The position numbers were made by a program, and so were the translations under genes. From assembly GCA_027041035.1 (NCBI GenBank), contig JALULB010000253.1, positions 1 to 8,791 on the forward strand: 8,791 nt of DNA. Reading direction: 5' to 3'. Below are positions 5,049 through 8,791 of the stretch, one piece after another (the first letter of the stretch is position 1; each line of letters starts with the position of its first letter). Source of the stretch: Sedimenticola sp. GTDB taxonomy: Bacteria; Pseudomonadota; Gammaproteobacteria; Chromatiales; Chromatiaceae. The notes beneath the pieces were generated by a model. The model saw nothing but the letters and a program-made list of their open reading frames with translations. It had not been told where the DNA came from and made no database searches.

Positions 5049-5906
5049 TCAGCCGTCGGCCGCTTCGCTCAGTTGTCTGTGCAGCAGCGAGGTGTTCGCC
5101 CCGCGCGCGACAAAACCGCTGAATCTGTCCGGCAGCCGTTCCAGACACTGTTCGGCCCGCCCCCGATCGGCGAATTCCGCGAACAGGCTGGCGCCGGTAC
5201 CGGTCATGCGGGGATCGGCGTAACCGGATAGCCAATCCATCGCATCGCGTACCTCGGGGTAGCGCTTCAGCACGACGCTCAGGCAGTCGTTGTCGATCAC
5301 GCCGCCAGCCAGAAAGCGGGATATTGTCGTCGGGCTGGTATCGCGTGTCAAATCCGGAGCGGAAAAAATCTCGGCGGTGGAGACCTCGCAGCCCGGGCCG
5401 ACGACCAGATACCAGGGCTCCGGCGGCTCGATGGCTTGCAGACGCTCGCCGACACCCTCGGCCCAGGCGGCCCGTCCATGCACGAATACCGGCACGTCGG
5501 CGCCCAGCCGCAGGCCCAGACCAGCGAGCGTCTCGGCATCCAGACCGCAACCCCATAGGCGATTCAAGACCAGCAGGGTGGTGGCCGCGTTCGAGCTGCC
5601 ACCACCCAGCCCGCCGCCCATCGGTATCCGTTTCCGGATCGCGATGCTGACGCCCCTGGCTGTCGTTGGGCAGGCCGCCTGAAGCAATCGCGCCGCGCGA
5701 ATATTCAGATCGTGCTCGACATCCACGCCGGGAATCGCGTTGTCGCGCAGAATCCGGCCATCGTCGCGCAACAGAAAACGCAGTTCGTCGGCATGATCGA
5801 GAAACTGGAACGCGGTCTGAAGCGCGTGATAACCGTCGGCGCGGCGCCCGGTGATATGCAGAAACAGGTTCAGCTTGGCCGGCGCGGGCCACCAGCGGGC
5901 TGCCAT
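5049..5906 (-). CDS. ispE: 4-diphosphocytidyl-2-C-methyl-D-erythritol kinase
   Basis: 285 residues, the usual length. IspE phosphorylates CDP-ME at its 2-hydroxyl using ATP, the fourth step of the MEP pathway to isoprenoids (quinones, undecaprenyl carrier). As a GHMP-superfamily kinase it shows PAPAKLNLFL with Lys11, the catalytic-site lysine; DGYH at 24-27; the glycine-rich ATP loop PMGGGLGGGSSNAAT (95-109); LGADVPVF with the catalytic Asp137; and the C-terminal MTGTGASLFAEF loop. The ATG at 5906 is only 7 bases after the stop of the TPR gene and has no strong Shine-Dalgarno (CCGG just before it), so translational coupling is likely. The usual intervening gene lolB is absent. No terminator separates it from tRNA-Gln. 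Confidence 0.97.
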   Translation of the reverse strand: MAARWWPAPAKLNLFLHITGRRADGYHALQTAFQFLDHADELRFLLRDDGRILRDNAIPGVDVEHDLNIRAARLLQAACPTTARGVSIAIRKRIPMGGGLGGGSSNAATTLLVLNRLWGCGLDAETLAGLGLRLGADVPVFVHGRAAWAEGVGERLQAIEPPEPWYLVVGPGCEVSTAEIFSAPDLTRDTSPTTISRFLAGGVIDNDCLSVVLKRYPEVRDAMDWLSGYADPRMTGTGASLFAEFADRGRAEQCLERLPDRFSGFVARGANTSLLHRQLSEAADG

Positions 5907-5913
5907 CCGGTCT

Positions 5914-7683
5914 TTACTGAAAGCGCCGCAGCGCGGCCTTCAGGAAACGATTGTCCGGATCCTTCTTCAGCGCGGCCTTCACCAGGCCGCTGGCCTTGCG
6001 ACGCTCGCCGGCGGCCCACAGCACCTGCGCCAGATGGGCGGTGATCTCGCCATCGGGCAGTTTCTCATGTGCCTTGCGCAGGTATTCCAACGCCTCGTCG
6101 TAGCGGCCCATGCGGTACAGCACCCATCCCATGCTGTCCATCACCGCCGCGCTGTCGGGGCGCAGTTTCAATGCCCGGCTGATCAGCTGATAAGCCTCCT
6201 GATAGCGATCGGTCTTGTCGGCCAGCGTATAACCGAGCGCGTTCAAGGCATCGGCGTACTCCGGCTTGCGCGCGAGGATGGCGCGCATGTCCTGTTCCAG
6301 CACATCGATGTGTCCGAGTTCGGCGGCGATCAGGCCACGGCTGTAACGCAGGTCAAGATTGCCGGGATACTCCTTCAACACGCGGTTGTACAACGCGTAG
6401 GCCTGGTCGTCCCGACCGCCCTCGTGCAGCAGTTCCCCTTCCAGCATGAAACTGTCGATACGCCGGTCGGGAAAGGTCTCGCGAAAGCGATGCACCACAT
6501 CCAGCGCCTTGTCCAGGTCGCCCGACAATGCCAAGACACGCGCCAGCCGGATCCGTGCATCCTGCCGGAAAGAGCCGTTGGCGACAGCCTTGTACCATTC
6601 CGCCGCTTCCTTGTAGCGTTTTCGCGATTCCGCCACCTGACCGAGATAGTAGGTCACCTCGTCGGTCTTGAAACCTTTCGCGCGCAATTGCCGCAGTTGG
6701 CGCTCGGCATCGTCCCAATGCTTCAGTTGCAGGGACAGGATCGCCATGGTGTAGAGAATCTCTTCCTCGTCCGGATGCGCCTTGTGCAGCTTCTCGAACT
6801 GATCATAAGCCTCCCGCAAACGGCCTTCATCCACCAACAGGCGGGCCAGCGCGACGCGCAGCGGGCGATTCGCCGGGCTGGCCGACAGGCCACGCTTCAA
6901 TACCTCGATCGCGCGCTTGGTCTGCTTTTTCGCCACCAGCACCTGACTGAACAACAGCGCGGCACGCGCGTTGTCGGCATCCTGCTGATAAACCGGCTCG
7001 ATGTACTTCCCGGCCACGTCGAACTGCTTTGCCGCCAGCGCCAACAAGGCGACCGCGTACCGCGCCTTGGCGTCGTTGCCGGATTCTTGCGCGAGGGTTT
7101 CCAGCAGCGGGATGCCCGCTTTCGCCTGAGTCGTCTTGGCGAAGGCCGCGGCGGCCTGCAGATAGCCATCCTTCCCCTCGGCCTTGGCGATCTCCAGGAT
7201 CGCGCGCAGCTGTTTCAGCGCGCCGGCCCGGTCCCCGCGTTGCAAGGCGACACGCGCGGCCAGTTGGCGCGCGTCGATCGCGTTCGGCGCCACTTCCACC
7301 CACAGTCGCACGGCTTTATCCAGCTTGGCCTTGTCCTTCAGATAGGCCGCGATACGCGCCGCGCGCCGGGCCGCGTAGCGCGAGCCGGTCAGGCGCGCGA
7401 CATGCAGATAATGGTTCAACGCCAACGGCAGTTCCGCACGGCGCGCGCCCAACTCGCCGACCAGAAAGCTGAACAGGGTATCGGAATCCAGCTCCTGGTC
7501 ACGCGGCGGTGGCTCTGGAAACGGCAGCTTGACGGCCTTTTCGGCTAGCGCGCCATCGGCGTTTCCCGCCTGCGTATCCGAACGCACCAGTCGATCGCCA
7601 CAGCCGCTGATGAGCAACACCACGCCGCACACCAGCGCGAACCGCCCGATCGCCGACCAAGCAGAACCCAAATGAACTCTCAT
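5914..7683 (-). CDS. TPR-repeat outer-membrane lipoprotein
   Basis: 589 residues from ATG 7683. The N-terminus is a lipoprotein signal: a basic/hydrophobic segment ending in the lipobox L-I-S-G-C, with Cys28 as the lipidated residue. Gly at +2 (not Asp) predicts Lol-dependent transfer to the outer membrane, facing the periplasm. The rest is almost entirely helical TPR-like repeats, clearest towards the end (about 478-570): NALGYTLADKTDRYQEAY, DSMGWVLYRMGRYDEALEYL and HLAQVLWAAGERRKA. TPRs bind other proteins; the partner is unknown. It occupies the place of the uncharacterised TPR gene that stands between hemA and lolB-ispE in Pseudomonas. ATG 7683 is preferred to ATG 7701 because GAGA lies 7-8 bases upstream of it, while 7701 falls near the expected transcription start of the promoter at 7714-7709. 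Confidence 0.88.
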   Translation of the reverse strand: MRVHLGSAWSAIGRFALVCGVVLLISGCGDRLVRSDTQAGNADGALAEKAVKLPFPEPPPRDQELDSDTLFSFLVGELGARRAELPLALNHYLHVARLTGSRYAARRAARIAAYLKDKAKLDKAVRLWVEVAPNAIDARQLAARVALQRGDRAGALKQLRAILEIAKAEGKDGYLQAAAAFAKTTQAKAGIPLLETLAQESGNDAKARYAVALLALAAKQFDVAGKYIEPVYQQDADNARAALLFSQVLVAKKQTKRAIEVLKRGLSASPANRPLRVALARLLVDEGRLREAYDQFEKLHKAHPDEEEILYTMAILSLQLKHWDDAERQLRQLRAKGFKTDEVTYYLGQVAESRKRYKEAAEWYKAVANGSFRQDARIRLARVLALSGDLDKALDVVHRFRETFPDRRIDSFMLEGELLHEGGRDDQAYALYNRVLKEYPGNLDLRYSRGLIAAELGHIDVLEQDMRAILARKPEYADALNALGYTLADKTDRYQEAYQLISRALKLRPDSAAVMDSMGWVLYRMGRYDEALEYLRKAHEKLPDGEITAHLAQVLWAAGERRKASGLVKAALKKDPDNRFLKAALRRFQ

Positions 7684-7708
7684 CGTGTGTTCTCTACTCA
7701 TTCAAAAC

Positions 7709-7737
7709 ATTATATAACCGCCCGAGGGCGTGGTGAC
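7709..7737 (-). promoter_or_regulatory. Candidate promoter for the TPR-ispE-tRNA-prs unit
   Basis: On the - strand a perfect TATAAT (7714-7709) lies about 30 bases before the TPR start codon at 7683. The -35 region is poor (GTCACC at 17 bases spacing). The predicted start near 7702 leaves a very short leader. No other good promoter was seen down to prs, so this may drive the whole group. Confidence 0.45.
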
Positions 7738-7787
7738 GATTAATTGACCTGGGTTCCATCCCGCGGGCGGATTTCCGTGTAGAATTC

Positions 7788-7816
7788 TTGCATTCAAGTG
7801 GCTGATAATCCAGAAT
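7788..7816 (+). promoter_or_regulatory. Candidate hemA promoter
   Basis: TTGCAT (7788-7793), a 17-base spacer, then CAGAAT (7811-7816), in the 166-bp region between the divergent genes. Both boxes are moderate matches. GATAAT at 7804-7809 is a second possible -10 without a good -35. The leader would be about 25-30 nt, and no strong Shine-Dalgarno precedes the ATG at 7850. Confidence 0.3.
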
Positions 7817-7849
7817 TTAACCCAATCACACCTATCACAACGGTAAATC

Positions 7850-8791
7850 ATGGCGCTAATCGTCGTAGGACTGAACCACAAAACCGCTCCGGTAGACATC
7901 CGCGAACGCATAACGTTCGGCCCGGATATCATCGTCGCCGCGCTGAAAAGCCTGAAAAAGCTGGCCGGCGTGCATGAGACGGTCATTCTGTCCACCTGCA
8001 ACCGCACCGAGGTGTATTGCGCCGCCGACGAGCGCGCGCAAAACGCCATCCAGCGCTGGGTCGGCGATTTCCACGGCGTCGACGCCGCCCTGACCATCCC
8101 GTATCTGTACACCCACGTGGACGCCAAGGCGGTATGCCATCTACAGCGCGTCTCCAGCGGCCTGGACTCGCTGGTGCTCGGCGAGCCGCAGATCCTCGGC
8201 CAGGTGAAGACCGCATTCAACACCGCCGCGGACGCCGGCACCAGCGGCAAGCTGCTCGGCCGGCTGTTCCAGCACACCTTCTCGGTGGCCAAACAGGTCA
8301 GAACCGATACCAGCATCGGCAACAGCCCGGTCTCGGTCGCGTTTGCCGCCGTCAGTCTGGCGAAGCAGATCTTCAGCGACCTGCACAAGCAGACCGCGCT
8401 GCTGATCGGCGCGGGCGAAACCATCGAACTCGCCGCCCGGCACCTGCACCAGCAGGGACTGACCGGCATGATCATCGCGAATCGCACCGTGGCGCGCGCC
8501 GCGTATCTCGCCGAGCAATTCGACGGCGAGGCGATCGGCATCGACCAGTTGTCCGATCACGTCGCGCGCGCCGACATCATCATCTCGTCGACCGCCAGCC
8601 CGATCCCGGTGCTCGGCAAGGGCACGGTCGAGAGCGCGCTGAAGCGCCGCCGCCATCAACCCATTTTCATGGTGGACATCGCCGTGCCGCGCGATATCGA
8701 GGCGGAGGTCGGCGAACTCGACGATGTCTACCTGTACACCGTCGACGATCTCGAAGAGGTCATCGAGGAGAACCGCCGCTCGCGTCTCGAA
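7850..8791 (+). CDS. hemA: Glutamyl-tRNA reductase, N-terminal 314 residues (3' end cut by window)
   Basis: Open from ATG 7850 to the window end without a stop; about 100 further residues are expected. HemA reduces the glutamate on Glu-tRNA(Glu) with NADPH to glutamate-1-semialdehyde, the first committed step of C5-pathway haem synthesis. Motifs: GLNHKTAPVDIRER at residues 7-20; STCNRTEVY with the catalytic Cys50; HLQRVSSGLDSLVLGEPQIL, the most conserved catalytic-domain stretch; VRTDTSIGNSPVSVAFAAV; the NADPH-binding LLIGAGETIELAARHL and ANRT; STASPIPVLG; MVDIAVPRDIE; and VYLYTVDDLEEVIEENR, entering the dimerisation helix. It diverges from the TPR gene, as in Pseudomonas. In many relatives prfA follows hemA, but that would lie outside the window. 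Confidence 0.98.
   Translation, partial: MALIVVGLNHKTAPVDIRERITFGPDIIVAALKSLKKLAGVHETVILSTCNRTEVYCAADERAQNAIQRWVGDFHGVDAALTIPYLYTHVDAKAVCHLQRVSSGLDSLVLGEPQILGQVKTAFNTAADAGTSGKLLGRLFQHTFSVAKQVRTDTSIGNSPVSVAFAAVSLAKQIFSDLHKQTALLIGAGETIELAARHLHQQGLTGMIIANRTVARAAYLAEQFDGEAIGIDQLSDHVARADIIISSTASPIPVLGKGTVESALKRRRHQPIFMVDIAVPRDIEAEVGELDDVYLYTVDDLEEVIEENRRSRLE

Noticed and set aside
5851..7548. 565-codon open frame on the + strand
   Set aside because: It is wholly antisense to the TPR lipoprotein and the ispE 5' end, lacks recognisable domains, and is rich in Arg/Gln/His as expected from the complement of a GC-rich gene.
7684..7849. Shared operator between hemA and the TPR gene
   Set aside because: I saw no convincing symmetrical site; only moderate promoter-like boxes on each strand.
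7702..8659. Open frames on the - strand in the hemA region
   Set aside because: They oppose the clear HemA frame, which has the catalytic Cys50 and all family motifs but no stop inside the window.

Overview
The window looks like a chromosomal segment of a GC-rich gammaproteobacterium. The divergent pair hemA / TPR lipoprotein, followed by ispE, tRNA-Gln(UUG), prs, rplY and pth in that order, is the arrangement I know from Pseudomonas and relatives, and the tRNA-Gln and enzyme motifs are typical gammaproteobacterial. I cannot name a genus. No novel defence, biosynthetic or phage system is present. The genes are mostly housekeeping, and the interesting signals lie between them.

Layout, left to right. 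(1) 1-482, + strand: the C-terminal part of a UDP-glucose/GDP-mannose dehydrogenase family enzyme, cut by the window edge. (2) 701-2014, + strand: a FadL/OmpP1-type outer-membrane channel with a signal peptide, a recognisable promoter and a strong GAAA-loop terminator. (3) 2015-2327: a convergent intergenic region holding a 28-bp palindrome and a 199-bp MITE-like element. The element has perfect 13-bp terminal inverted repeats starting GTAA and an 8-bp target duplication, which matches IS66-type ends. It landed in the last codon of pth and supplies the present stop codon without changing the protein. (4) 2328-7683, - strand: TPR lipoprotein, ispE, tRNA-Gln, prs, rplY, pth. (5) 7684-7849: the divergent promoter region. 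(6) 7850-8791, + strand: the first 314 codons of hemA, running off the window.

Two regulatory features stand out in the - strand cluster. rplY and pth are each preceded by an intrinsic-terminator hairpin whose U-tract ends directly at the Shine-Dalgarno sequence, suggesting stepped transcriptional attenuation along prs-rplY-pth. The prs-rplY spacer carries a perfect 117-bp tandem duplication that includes a second copy of the last 15 bases of prs and a REP-like palindrome.

In function, the cluster joins precursor supply and translation: IspE (isoprenoid precursors), tRNA-Gln, Prs (PRPP for nucleotides, His and Trp), L25 (5S rRNA binding) and Pth (peptidyl-tRNA recycling). HemA, diverging from it, uses glutamyl-tRNA to start haem synthesis. 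Compared with the order I recall for Pseudomonas, lolB (between the TPR gene and ispE) and ychF (after pth) are missing from this locus.
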